Counted from the first letter of the stretch, positions 1-11,035 are shown. The stretch: 64,000 nt of DNA from Incurvaria masculella (GCA_946894095.1 OX335644.1:9529595-9593594); one strand, 5' to 3'. Notes: generated by a model from the letters alone, not told the origin. Translations and numbers: made by a program.

Positions 1-371
1 TTTTCATCGACCGTAATTTGCGGTTGACTGTCCAGCGGAAGGGTAACGTAGATATAAAAACACACAGTAGATGTATAGCTAGGCGATCGAGGCCACAGCA
101 GTAGCTCAACTCAGGCGATTTTTGAGATAAATACGTTTGTATTGTCACTTAAATGTTGGCAGAGCACTGCTGGTTCTATTACTTTCAAAAAGATGATTTC
201 GAAGGATCATTCGCGACAGTTCAGCACCGTGAAACTTGCTTAGAGCCCATACAAGCGAAATGCACAAAATCGGGACTTTGTATGGAGTTGAGCTACTGGA
301 AGTAACCCTATATATATTCTGTGGTAACGTCCTCATATGAGGGTAATGCTGTTACTGTTATGTTTACAGGT
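1..371. other. unassigned non-coding DNA
   Basis: I recognise no gene or repeat here. The open frames are short and show no family motif. Confidence 0.5.
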
Positions 372-605
372 CATGGATAATATAGACCTGCTGCCGTGAC
401 ACATCGCCCAATACAGCGGAATCTCGAAGGAATAAGGTGCCGTACCATGATATTTCCTTTCCATGAGCACCACTTAATTGAACTGGATCGAAAATACTGT
501 TCCATGTTTCATGATTTATTGAATGCGATGATACCAACCCAGGTGGGCTGGGGACCTACAGTTTTTGTAGGGATCGAACCATGGAGAGACCTGCATTAGG
601 CAAAT
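372..605 (-). repeat. SINE body fragment (family S)
   Basis: A diverged copy of the SINE body that recurs through the window. Its marks run from tail to head along the plus strand: a 'GGTGCC' block, the 'TTGAACTGGAT' block, 'ATGCGATGATACCAACCC', 'GGGACCTACAGTTTTT' and 'CGAACCATGGA'. The order gives a minus-strand insertion. The promoter head is missing or unrecognisable. Confidence 0.7.
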
Positions 606-1241
606 TGCAGTGTCGAGTAAGAAAAAATGAAAGAGATAAGTACATTTGAACCCACGATATAAGAGGCCTAGAGCTATTTTTACAAGGCACATTCCGAAGA
701 ATTTTGCACGATTTGAATGACTAACGACAATTTTATAAGCGTTTATTTGAAGTTTCACCGCGACCTCTCATAACAAATATGTAGTAAGTAATTTAAAGTA
801 AAATAGGCAGAAATCAGTTTTTTTTTAAACAGGACCAGAATCTACGAGTTTTTGACTTAATATAATTAGCTTGTTGATTATGCGAGCATTAGAACGGCTT
901 CATTGCCGCTTCGACCATTCCATGGTGGAACATGCCGAAATTGTATGAAAATGTTTGTTCTTGTTGGTGTGTCTAAACGTTATCTCCACGGCCATGGGTT
1001 ACCTTTATCTGACTCGCTTCACCCAAGAGGTCGTGGGTGTAAACTTTCGACCTGCGTTTCCGGACGCCACCGTGTGGTGTGGTGCCACTGATATCAGAAA
1101 GTGTGGTGCTCTAATTAACTGTAAAATAGTTAGCTAAAGAATATTATGCTTTCTGTTCTTTCGCTGATAAGAAATCAAGTTAGATGACTGAAATCGTCAT
1201 CTTTTTAATGATAACATTATTACTAGCTTTTTAAATTTGAG
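606..1241. other. unassigned AT-rich DNA
   Basis: No gene is visible. Around 893-930 there is a short stretch resembling the 'CATTGCCGCTTCGACCAT' part of the family S SINE body, too short to call confidently. Confidence 0.4.
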
Positions 1242-1367
1242 CAACTCGTGACTCAGGGGCGGATGGACTTGCCTTCCTCCAGAGGTCTGGGTTCAAATCC
1301 CCAACCCCGTACATGCACCACTTTCTTTCTCTTTCGAGTTGGATAAGTGCATGTACAATTGTAAGTC
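1242..1367 (+). repeat. tRNA-derived SINE head fragment
   Basis: A tRNA-like segment with a good polymerase III box B (GGTTCAAATCC, 1290-1300). It is followed by 'CATGCACCA' and 'TTTCTTTCTCTTTCGAGTT', the segment that follows the tRNA head in the full-length copy at 15116. Box A is degenerate and the body is missing downstream. The copy abuts a truncated MITE at about 1370. Confidence 0.7.
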
Positions 1368-1369
1368 AT

Positions 1370-1841
1370 AATTTTGCTCAAACAAGCTTTATTTGATCGA
1401 ACTTGATGTCTGATGACCGTAGGAATAGTAAAATTGTGTTTGGTTTCTGAGTTATAAGGTCCGAAAGTTCAAATTTTTCGCGCGGTTTATGCAATAACTT
1501 TGGAGGTGCATTACACAATGATAAAGTAAGAACATCTTAAAAAGATTAGTCATCAGACATAGCTTGTTTAATCAAAATTTATAATCTATTTTGTTTTTGT
1601 TAGATGTTTTACTACAGCGGTCGTGGTTTACTTTTAGCTATAAGTCGTTTTGTAATTAAAATTTTCGTAAATCTTGCCAAATCATGCACTATGCACATTG
1701 TCTTTTTTGTGGACATGTTGCATCTTCCTCATCACGGAGCCTGTCTTTTTCTTTGAAACAGAGAAGGTCCCCAGAGCGCAACAGCACGGTTTTGTGCCGT
1801 GCCCGCGAATGAGTTAGTCCCGCCGGGTTGGGCCGCCTTAA
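1370..1841 (+). mobile_element. TTAA-bounded MITE, copy 1 (left end missing)
   Basis: Non-coding repeat closely matching 34480-35028 and 62236-62759 along most of its length. Shared landmarks include 'TTTATTTGATCGAACT', 'AGTCATCAGACATA', 'ACAGCGGTCGTGGTTTA' and 'GAGCGCAACAGCACGG'. It ends with '...GGGCCGCCTTAA', the right terminal repeat ending in TTAA. The left terminus is absent; the copy begins where the SINE head ends. The TTAA ends recall piggyBac-type insertion, but no transposase is present, so the superfamily is inferred. Confidence 0.8.
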
Positions 1842-1933
1842 GTATGAATTATATTTAATGATATTAAATATTTTCTCCGAAAAATGAATTAGACTGTGCT
1901 TCTTCAATAAAGTGGAAGGAAGACTAAAACACG

Positions 1934-2345
1934 AGTTTTTTTTATGTGACTGGACATGATGGCTAATACCACACCTTCTGTCATGGTATTAGCCCAACAC
2001 ACCACATGGGAACTAGGTGCCATGCCAGGACCTTCCTTATATTGCACGGCTACATTGAACTGGATGGAAAACACGGACAATTTTCATTGCCGCTGCGACC
2101 ATCGTTCATTCAATGCGATGGTACCAACCCGGGCGGGATTAACCCTACCACCTAGTAAGTAAGGAAGGGGACCTACAGTTTAACGTGGAATCCGAACCAC
2201 GGCCAGCTTCTCTCAACGGTCTAATGGTCACCCATCCAAGACCAGACCGGACCCAGCGTTGCTTAACTTCGGAGAGCGATCGCCGAAGTGTCGCGCCACT
2301 GGGCCACTGAGGCTGACTGCTTAACTTCGGAGAGCGCATTGCATT
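1934..2345 (-). mobile_element. family S SINE with a 5S-rRNA-like head
   Basis: A near-complete minus-strand SINE. The tail is the T-run at 1936-1943 and the body runs to about 2200. On the minus strand the head reads 'CCGAAGTTAAGCAACGCTGG' followed by 'CTTGGATGGGTGACC' (2227-2271), which match the box A and box C regions of 5S rRNA. Upstream of this lies a tRNA box-A-like 'GTGGCCCAGTGGCG'. The body matches copies that have ordinary tRNA heads. A 19-bp block containing 'TTAACTTCGGAGAGCG' occurs twice (2260-2278 and 2318-2336), so part of the head is duplicated. The head identity comes from reading the sequence, not from alignment software. Confidence 0.8.
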
Positions 2346-2819
2346 TGCGAGTTGCATTTTGCAAGATATTGTGTTTTCGCTCCCAATCCTCGATATTGTA
2401 TTTCAAAATGACTGAGGAAGTGAAAGCTGTCGCCAACGGGTACTAAAAGCAGAATTGTATTGCTCTGGCCTAGCTAATAAATTCATAAGACATAAAGTGT
2501 GCGAGGCGGGTCAGGCACGGTTGAAGCGCAGAGTATTCATCGCGCACGGCTGTCTGCTGCCCCATTAGAGTATTGTCGTTAAAGATCCGTTTGAAAATGG
2601 CATGGCTTTACATGGGACGACTTTATGGAGGCAATTTCCGTGCCTTAGAAGGCAAAACATTTGTGAGTTCTTGTCAAAAATATGGGTGCGAAGGGTGGGA
2701 CTAAAGAAATATTAAGGGTCATGGTGATAGTTCCCACTGTTTTCGGCACTTATAAAGAATACAATAAGTCCCACTGGGTTTATTCCCGTGTAGGTCGTAA
2801 GATCCGACCAAGGGATTCT
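2346..2819. other. unassigned non-coding DNA
   Basis: No recognisable gene or repeat, apart from a short SINE-like phrase near 2715. Confidence 0.4.
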
Positions 2820-3035
2820 TCGGTCGTGGTTCGGATTCCACGTTGAATTCTACTGAAGGCCCACAAGGCGGTAGCGTTAATCCCGCCCGGTATATCGCGT
2901 GAATGAACGATGGCCGAAGCGGCAAAGTAGCCGTGCAATATAAGGAAGGTTTTGGCATGGCACCTGGTTTCTGTGTGTGTTTTTGATAATATCATGACAG
3001 TAGAATTAGCCATCTATGTCCAGTTACATAAAAAC
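2820..3035 (+). repeat. family S SINE, head-truncated
   Basis: Plus-strand copy. It carries 'GTGGTTCGGATTCCACG' (the form seen next to 5S-type heads), then 'CGTGAATGAACGATGG', 'GCCGTGCAATATAAGGAAGG' and 'TTGGCATGGCACCTGGTT'. It ends with the usual 'CCATCTATGTCCAGTTACAT' tail and a short A-run near 3030. The promoter head is lost or too degraded to recognise. Confidence 0.75.
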
Positions 3036-3869
3036 AACTTTCTTGAGGCGATTCCAGTCAAATGTTTGCAGAGGTTTCTTTCGACGTTTTGTGCGGAACG
3101 CTCTCTTTGCGAGTGGAACTCGCACTTGGCCAGACTGTAAGCATCCAATGGTATTTGAGAACGACAATCTTCAACGAGCCAACACTTTCACGACCACTAT
3201 CAACAAGCAGAGGTTTTTTAGTCTATCAGCAGCATCAATGGAAAATATTCCGAATAGATTTCATCATAGGCGATAGCAGGGACCAAGTGAGTGTCTGAAG
3301 TTCCTAGAAACACTAAACTGCATTCAAAATAAAACCAAAATAAAAATCCCAAAAGTCAATAGAACGACATAACGGCGAACAATTAGTTTTAGATGACTAT
3401 AGAATTTGAATTCGCACCTCATGCGGAAGGTGAATCCAACAGATAATCTAAATACATTTTCCGTTGTGAATCTTAAGATAAAAATGTTTTTTTAGACTAT
3501 AATAAATCGCAGGACACATTAATGTTGCCCGCAAGACTTCTATGTAATTTATAGGGATGGTGATTTATTCTGAGATTTACAAAAAATATTGAAAAGAAAA
3601 GTTTTTTGCATTATATTTGCGTTTTTAAGTATATGACATTTGGCGTACGCCAAACTTTCAAAAAGAGGCCGACGAGCCGCTTTAGCCGCTATACAAGCAG
3701 TTTTCTCGACTGAAAGATTCCTGATCCCTGAGCACGGAATTCTAAGAATACGAGTATGCCTGCAGGTCAGTGCTACAGTTGTCTATGTTGTATAAAGAAA
3801 GATACACAATATTGATTCATGTTGTGGAGTTATTGTTATAAAGCGGGAAAGATGATGTAAATCTGCTTG
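3036..3869. other. unassigned non-coding DNA
   Basis: No recognisable gene, RNA or repeat. The overlapping open frames at 3016-3298 are short and show no domain. Confidence 0.5.
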
Positions 3870-4285
3870 GTTTTTTTTATGCAACCTGACATGGATGGCT
3901 TATACCACACAACTACCGTTATGATATTAGCCCATTACACCACATTTCTGAAGGGATTAGGTGCCATGACAGGACCTTCCCTTTATGATCACGGCTACAT
4001 TGAACTGATGGAAAACACGGACAATATTCATTGCCAAATCGACCATCTTGTCATCCAATGAGATAAAACTAACTCGGGCGGGCTTACACCCCTATTAGGG
4101 GAAGAGAACCTTAAATTTTACATGGATTCCGAACCATGGATCAGCTTGCATTCGTGACGAAATTAACTTATCCGACTCAGACAGAGAAATAAAGTGGTGC
4201 ATGAATGGGGTAAGGATTTGAACCCAGATCTCTGGTATGCTTGGCAAGTCCCCGCGGCACCAGGCTACGAGCCACTCAAAGTACT
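3870..4285 (-). mobile_element. family S SINE with tRNA-type head
   Basis: A near full-length minus-strand copy. The tail begins at the T-run near 3872. The head on the minus strand has box A 'TAGCCTGGTGCCGCGG' (about 4255-4272) and box B GGTTCAAATCC (4214-4224), followed by 'CATTCATGCACCAC'. The body is slightly rearranged relative to the 15116 copy but clearly the same family. Confidence 0.85.
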
Positions 4286-5145
4286 GCAATTCCAAGTATC
4301 AACGTGCTATACATAGAAATATTGGTTCAATATTGCATTTAAAGTATGAAATAGTAAATCTATGAAGTTTCAACTAGTTAACTACTAATAGCCACCATAA
4401 ACGCAGCCTATGCAAGTCACGTCCCCGTCTCCGCACCCCGACCACAAAATGTGGGCGCCATTTTATTCTCTACCACCAACCGCATTTACCTAACGCCTTT
4501 GATTAATCGTGCCATATAATATTATCGTATAATGCGTAGGTTATTTGAGTTGTTATTTGAGAAATAACCGCCAAACCCTTGAAGACATTTGGTCTTCAAG
4601 AAATTGATGCTGGAATTCGATTTTCTAATTTATCCAATGTCAACAACCAAGAAACTGTAGTTAACATCCTTCTTAACCTTTGTTTCAAACCTTTGTTTGA
4701 AGGAGGAAACAAGACTCAGTGCATAGCCATAGTAAATAAGAGGCAGAGTAGCGTGGCAAAAAACAATATTTTCATAACATTCCGTACAAACATGATTTAA
4801 ACCAAAAAAAACAATACTACAATTGCAAAGAACATGAAAATGTGTTCTTTTGCATTTCTAGAAAAATAATTTTTTTTATTATAAATCACGCATTATGTTC
4901 GGATTTTCATTTTGACATTTTTGGAAGAGTCGCGTCGAAATGTAGAAATTTTGCAGTCAAGACATGGTGACCTCATCTATATGGCTGGTCGGCGGGGCGG
5001 CGGGGGAGCGCAGGAATGCACTATAAAATAAAACGTGTCATTGTGCTCGCAGTGCATAAAACAAATTCCTTTGCGCTACACCAAATTAGATACACTGGCC
5101 ATAGGAGATCTATAATAATCTCGTTGGACCGTAGACCGCGACCGC
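4286..5145. other. unassigned AT-rich DNA
   Basis: No recognisable gene or repeat. A TATA-like 'CACTATAAAATAAAA' occurs near 5018, but nothing supports promoter use. Confidence 0.4.
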
Positions 5146-5240
5146 AGCCGCGCCGCGCCCCGCACCGCACGCCGCACCGCGATTCGCACCGCGCCCCGCA
5201 CCGCGCCCCGCACCGCGTCCCGCACCCAGCGCATGCTCCG
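5146..5240 (+). repeat. GC-rich 12-bp minisatellite
   Basis: About seven diverged units of a 12-bp motif of the form CGCACCGCGCCC, inside a C-rich island that continues to about 5285. In one frame it would encode a repeated Pro-His-Arg-Ala string. I read that as a by-product of 12-bp periodicity and not as a gene. Confidence 0.8.
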
Positions 5241-5340
5241 CCGCCGCCAACCCCCTCCCGCCCCTCCCACCCTCCGCCCGGCCACGCGACTTCATTCACA
5301 CTCGGTGTTCTTTGCGCTCTTGTGATCACATTTCATATCT

Positions 5341-6243
5341 GGTAGGTTACCACGGTAATTTTACTCGTCGGGGTTGAATAGTAGGCGTATAGGCAAGAGG
5401 GTGATTAAATCTGACGTTTGATTGCATTGTCGGATGCATTTCGGGGGGGAAAGGCAGAACGTATAAAATGCGGATCGTATAAAATTATATTTCGACGAAA
5501 AATTAAAAACCATGCACAACGTATAATCGGCAGATCGTATAATTTTATAGGTAGTGTATGAAGAAGTTAAAAAAAATCAATAACTGTTTTCTTCATGCAT
5601 GTCGTATAAAAGTCATCACGTATAATATTTGAGCATCTGCATGGAGTCTTAGATTCAATCGAAAACGGTGTATTTAACAAAAAAGAGAATTATGCAAATA
5701 ATTACTGTAAGTTTAGGTCAGGTTAGGCTTGGTTAGTTAGTTTGGGTTCGGTTAGGTTAGGTTAGATTAGTTTGTGGTGATATTTCATTCTGTAGAAAAT
5801 ACGGCTTTTCAGCTTTAAATTTATGCTATTAAAGGCGCTTTATGCAGTGCGCCATGTCATTTTATACGTACTGCATGGTTTTATTTTTTTGGGAATTTTA
5901 TACGTGGTGACTTTTATACGTTCTGCATGACGAAAAGGATTGATTATTTTTTTTTACTTTCTTCGTGCACAACGTATAAAATTATGGTGGTTTTTTTACG
6001 ATATGCATGGTTTTGATCGAGGTTTTGATGTTTTAAACAAAACTACTTTTATTCGTTGTGAATTTTATACGTAGTGAATACTACTAGTATTTCGTACCAT
6101 GCTGACTGTCAAACGACCCGTTATTCGGCTAAGTGAACTGGAAATTTACCAGTTGGGGTACGGAATGCGACTAAACGTCAGATTGAATCACAATTTTGCC
6201 TGTTCACATGAAATTCACCTGGCGAGTTAATTACGTAACTTCC
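5341..6243. mobile_element. long-hairpin MITE (family H), interrupted
   Basis: The two halves of a foldback element. The left half (about 5346-5440) has 'GTGATTAAATCTGACGTTTG'. The right half (about 6085-6240) has 'CGTACCATGCTGACTGTC', 'AAACGTCAGATTGAATCAC' and 'CACCTGGCGAGTTAATTAC'. Uninterrupted copies elsewhere (32244, 51446, 61649) are about 170-185 bp. Here roughly 640 bp of unrelated DNA separates the halves. Confidence 0.75.
5441..6084. mobile_element. insert with dispersed CGTATAAAA motifs
   Basis: A non-coding insert within the family H hairpin. The octamer CGTATAAA or its complement TTTATACG, or a one-base variant, occurs about eleven times. It is mostly forward in the left half (from about 5460) and mostly reversed in the right half (5860-6070), often next to GCATG. 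Mirrored subterminal motifs are common in non-autonomous DNA transposons, but no transposase or superfamily signature is visible. The centre (5711-5775) has GGTTAGGTT-like sequence. Confidence 0.6.
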
Positions 6244-6685
6244 CTGATTTACGCAAGAAGGCACCACAGGTGTCATTTTTAAGAAATTGTTTGTAATGTA
6301 GGTAATTAGATGACTGTAATGCCTTAACGACGTTGCCACATGGAAAAAAAAAATTAATGATAAATTAATTTCAGTATTTTCTATACAGTACGATGTAGTC
6401 ATGCTTATTTATAGGAAAGATTCTGACATGACAGCTAGTTCCTTAGGGAATGCGTGTGATCTCTATGTCCTCTATGTCCGCGTGTAGTAAGATTTCCTTT
6501 CATAAAAAATAAACTGGACAAATAAAAAAAACCACTCTTATTATCGATGCAATCACGGCATGCATAAACTTTGGTAAGTCTATTATTTTACAAAATTCTG
6601 TTGATATACATACTACCAATAATCTATTGCATAGTACACGTTAAATTATACTTAAGGATGTTCCGACCCATACAATGTTTTTTTA
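6244..6685. other. unassigned AT-rich DNA
   Basis: No recognisable gene or repeat. Confidence 0.4.
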
Positions 6686-7100
6686 CACAGAACGCAAAAA
6701 GTATTGCACTTTAAGGCACGAATTCGTCAAAAATATTAAATAAAGACATAGTAGTATTTTTGTATTGTATTTTATTCATCATCCATAGACAGCTTGCTGC
6801 ACTCGGAATCGTCACATTTCTATATTTAACATCGTTAATCATAATCATAATTTTACATTCGTCGATAGTTGCAGCGAAAACATATTCACAATTTCAGGTT
6901 CAATGGTTTCGTTGTAATTGCCGATTATAAGTTTTAGAACGTTAGATGGCGCTGTTAAATAAAAATCGTATTTAAATAAATTGAAACAAAACCAATAATC
7001 CTGAAATTGTGAAATTGTTTTCGCTGCAAGTAATATGACTATATTAAACTTTTATTATTAATTGGTGGCTTAAAGTACAATACTTTTTGCGTTATGTGTG
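6686..7100. mobile_element. MITE with two nested inverted repeats
   Basis: The outer arms, at 6686-6715 and 7069-7100, share 'AACGCAAAAAGTATTG' and are nearly identical over about 30 bp. The inner arms, at 6870-6898 and 7000-7028, share 'TGCAGCGAAAAC' and 'CACAATTTCAGG'. No coding capacity. The structure is that of a foldback MITE of about 415 bp. Confidence 0.8.
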
Positions 7101-9472
7101 CAAACAACTTTATATGGGTATACATATACTGACATACTTACATTTTGATGACCTGACCTGATAGTTACATCTTGATTTGACCTGACATTTACATATCACA
7201 TTGTGTCCTAATAAGAAATTTAGTTATTTGTTAAGGTATTCAAACGAAAAATAAAGTATTGGAAAGTCATCATCTCAGACACACACTTAATCAAGATGTG
7301 CTTACGCAGAAGTTGTTAACAGGATTTGACTGTTCGTCGCTCTGCACCTGGCATACTATATTCAATTAAATAATAAATTGATTTCCCGAATGGGTTGCGA
7401 TGCCTGACGTAGGCAAACATTTATCACATTAGCTCTACAACGAGTTTATTGTCTCCCAACACCTGGTAGTAATTTAATTAAAACTATTACGTTTTATGGT
7501 CCGAGCGGCTTGAACATTTATTAGCAACGATTAAACCATATCGGATATCAAATGCCGACCCGTTCGGGCTATTATACTGTCATTTGTTTCTATTAAAACA
7601 TTGTCCACGCAGTCGGTTGCGAAAATGCGAAGTTCCAGACAATTCTCGGTATACAAGAGTGACAGGTCATTAAAACAGCGGAATACATAATGAGATGACA
7701 CTATTAAATACAATTTGACCAGTTTGATGATTCACAGCATGAAAAATCAACGATACATGAGGTAGAGGTCGCTGCAGCTAAGTGCAACAGAAATTTCTTT
7801 TGGGTCGTATTCATCAGGTTTTTTGTTTAGGCATATCGATATATTGTAAATGCGAATATCTCATAAACCAGTAGCAATGAGAAAAAAAATCTAGTTGGCC
7901 AGTAGCGATGAAAACATGCGACTTTTGGAACTTTTTTTAATGAAAAACCGGTACGGGTGGCTGTTCTGAGGGGGGACCAAAGGTGCTTATAAAAGCCAAA
8001 TACACCTCGCCCAATGAAGCATCATACCAGCGAATTTGTGAACTATCGCTGAGCTACTAGGCTTGATCTAAACTAGGGGTTAACTTGAAATCCCCTTAAC
8101 TTTATTTTTATTTTGTTAAATTCCTGTCACTTTTGGTTTGGTTTTCACGTTAATTTCAGGTTGATCAATACATAAGCTTGACACAATTGTGAAAATAAGC
8201 ATATTTTTTGTTTTCCATTCACGCCGGGATCTAGTTTTCTGCCGGAAACTGTACAACCGTGCTCCTAAATAATGTGAGAACACTACCTCTTGTTTCTGCG
8301 CAGTTCATCGATTCGGTGTTTGAATATCCGCAGAAGCTTCGATTATATTGATGATTGGCTAGACCAGAGGAATGTGATATTATTTCATACATATTTCTAA
8401 GAAACGGATTTACCAGTAAATAAATGGAATTAACCTTATATTTGATCGCACTTGGCAAACTTAATTCTCAATTGATACATTTGTTAGGAATGCGGAATGA
8501 GTTGGTTCTGGAACATAACATTTTATGGAGGATTATATTTCTACGCATGCAGGTTCTAAAACGAGGCTGGGATACATAGAGGATTCATCTTCTTACACCG
8601 GCTTGCAATACATCCATGATAGCTTTATAACACGATAAGGACAATAACACTGATTGAATCTTAACTTACTATATTCTGCATACCCGTCATACGCCATACC
8701 TGTCTGTGAACGGCTGACTTTCTCGAAATAGTTTCACGATCCAATAGTTTGAATGGCTGGTAAATAACGGCAACATATGCTACGAATGACTGAATGCTGC
8801 GAATTGACGTCAGTTAATTGCAGACGTCTTATTACAAGGTCGACACATTTCCTTTTAAAACAAGTCGACACTAAACAGATGGTTTATGATAGGTACACGG
8901 CCTTGCAGCCACAAATAACACCGGTTTCGTACTGCAAATCTTTTGCTACCTAGATTATTGAGGTCTATTAAAACATAAGTTATTGGCTTTGGACATTTGA
9001 ATATTTGCTTGTGTCGACGCAATTATGTATCTGCTTATAGTAGATTGTTTTGTGAACCCTTGTTAATTCTAAAAATGTTCATGTCAGTATACATTCCACT
9101 GTATTCTGTAATTTTACGTTTAATAAATAATAAACCGTTAACTACTTCAATATTACAATGTCTTGTGATGTGATGAACACCCCGAATGGTTTTTACAAGA
9201 GCCGGGATAGATATATTATGCCAGAGCATACTAGCAGTCATGTGGATTTGCCGCGTATATTCTAATAAAATGGATGGAGGACCTATAACACAAAGCGTAT
9301 ACAGGAAATAAATACATTTTGTAACATTCTTGACAGAAACCTTCGTTCTTCTTACAATAGTTGATAACGGCTTTTGCGCTTTAGATTTATAAAGAGTAAT
9401 CCATCAAATAGGATTAATCGAATCCAAGCCAGCTCAAGGAGTAATGCTGAGATTCGAAGACAGTTCTTGGGT
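7101..9472. other. unassigned non-coding DNA
   Basis: A long stretch with no gene, RNA or repeat family I recognise. Open frames at 7531-7713, 8231-8458 and 9035-9241 (minus) are short and unremarkable. Confidence 0.5.
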
Positions 9473-9561
9473 CTTGAGACGATTCTCAAGTCTTCCGGCT
9501 GTCAATGTTGACATTAGTAATGTCATATTTGGCAGTCGAAAGACTTGAGCACCGTCTCAAG
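9473..9561. repeat. hairpin, ~33-bp imperfect arms
   Basis: The left arm at 9473-9505 (CTTGAGACG...TCTTCCGGCTGTCAA) pairs with the right arm at 9529-9561 (TTGGCAGTC...CCGTCTCAAG). They are separated by a 23-bp loop. A weaker relative with 'CAAGTCTTTCAA' lies near 17430. Confidence 0.7.
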
Positions 9562-9649
9562 ATGCAAGCACTGTATTTGAATCATAGCATAGGTGTTGGA
9601 GCCGCCTCTGCAGTAACGAAAACAATGCAGAGGTATTTGTATGAGTTGA

Positions 9650-9900
9650 GTCGTGCGACGACACACGGCGGCATCGGCGGCGCGGCGGAGGCGAGGAGCG
9701 GCGGAGGCGCGGCAGCTTGGGCTGCATTGCACGCAGATTACTCAGCGATGCAAGTTATTCTTACGTCTCGCTGCGTATCGGTATAGACCATGCAGTAGCG
9801 AGTTCGAATGGCGTGCAACTCATTTTGGGGCTCGCCCCCTCCACGCCTCCGCCACAGCCTCTAGCGCTGGAGCCTCCAGCGTTGCGGAAGCTAAGGTCTG
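9650..9900. other. CpG-dense GC-rich island
   Basis: A GC-rich patch with GGCGGC triplets near 9665-9715, then 'GGCTCGCCCCCTCCACGCC' near 9829, in otherwise AT-rich DNA. Overlapping frames on both strands are open because stop codons are rare in GC-rich DNA. No domain is evident. It could be regulatory, an unrecognised exon or simply a repeat. Confidence 0.45.
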
Positions 9901-10401
9901 TTCATTTCATTCAATCCATTCAAAGTTTTACTTTTTTATTTTAATTTATTAGGCACGCAATAGAGAACACAGTCTAGGCAATGACTTAAAAACACACCGT
10001 TACGTAAACAATTTAAAAAGGGATGGCACGACCACAGGGTAGACATTCTAAGAATTTGCAATGCTACTCAATGACGATGACAATTGCCCACAAACGTACC
10101 AAAACGTATGAAGTTTCTGACAACTGGACTGTATAAAGTGGAACATGGCGATACGTCACATGTCATCTACTTATATTTCTATGGGCAAAACATACGTGTT
10201 ATTACGAAAATTCATCCAGTCATAATCATGTGGATACACCCACATGCAATTTTCACTGGACTTTTATTAGCTTCTGAGCAACAGTGGTAGCAAAGTGACT
10301 TTTTTCTCTTTGGTCGATAATTGGTGAGATATGTGTTATAACCACGAACTGTGAGGTGAAACAATCTGAAACGTTTTGACGTTAGAACTTAGAAAATACT
10401 T
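9901..10401. other. unassigned non-coding DNA
   Basis: No recognisable gene or repeat. Confidence 0.4.
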
Positions 10402-10690
10402 TTTGATGTCACTGGACATAGGAAGCTAACACCACACCAACCGTCATGATATTACTCCCAGCAAACCGCATTCCCTTCCCCTGGCACTGGATGAACTGGA
10501 CGAAAATCGCGGACAATTTTTCATTGCTGTTTAGACCATCTTTTCATCCTGTGATCATTATTACAATTATTACTACACTTTCATGATTAGTGGAAGAGAA
10601 CTTAAAATTGTATATGGATTCCGAACAATAGAACAGCTCGCATCAGTTATGGGCACTTAAACATCTCAGAAAGAGAAAGAAATTAATGCA
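10402..10690 (-). repeat. family S SINE body, minus strand
   Basis: Tail-to-head order on the plus strand: 'CACTGGACATAGG', 'CACACCAACCGTCATGATAT', 'CTGGATGAACTGGACGAAAA', 'CGGACAATTTTTCATTG', 'GGATTCCGAACAAT' and 'CAGAAAGAGAAAGAAATTA'. The promoter head beyond about 10690 is not recognisable. Confidence 0.8.
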
Positions 10691-10774
10691 AAGCAAGTTC
10701 TTGCGCTCCTGAGCTAACTCAGCGGTCAGCTAACTCCAGTCTGCTGCGCCCCTGCCTCCAGGCACCTTTCCCCT

Positions 10775-11035
10775 TCGGGTGCAGGGTATTATGGCACACG
10801 GTATCGCACGGCTCCGCCCGCCGCGAGCCCCCCTCCGCCGCCGCCGCCGCCGTCGCAAATAACCGCCGTGTTGCGGCCCTGCATCTATTTCGGTGGCGGG
10901 CGTCGACCCTGCCGCTCCGACGCCGCGCGCCGCGCTGGACGGCGACGCCGACGCCGACGTCGACGCCGTCTGCGGCCCGCCTTTTTAGCGAATGCAACGG
11001 ATTTTTCGCAGGCTGACGCGACATTCCGCGAGGAA
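10775..11035. other. CpG-dense GC-rich island
   Basis: Strongly CpG-rich, with GCCGCCGCCGCC near 10840 and GCCGACGCCGACGTCGACGCC near 10950. A 101-codon minus-strand frame spans it (10719-11024) but is compositionally biased, with no domain. Its place in the large intron downstream of the sog CR1 exons makes a regulatory element or alternative exon possible; nothing here proves either. Confidence 0.45.

Noticed and set aside
5016..5345. 109-codon frame with Pro-His-Arg-Ala repeats
   Set aside because: The amino-acid repeat follows directly from the 12-bp GC-rich minisatellite. Frames on the opposite strand are equally open and there is no domain.
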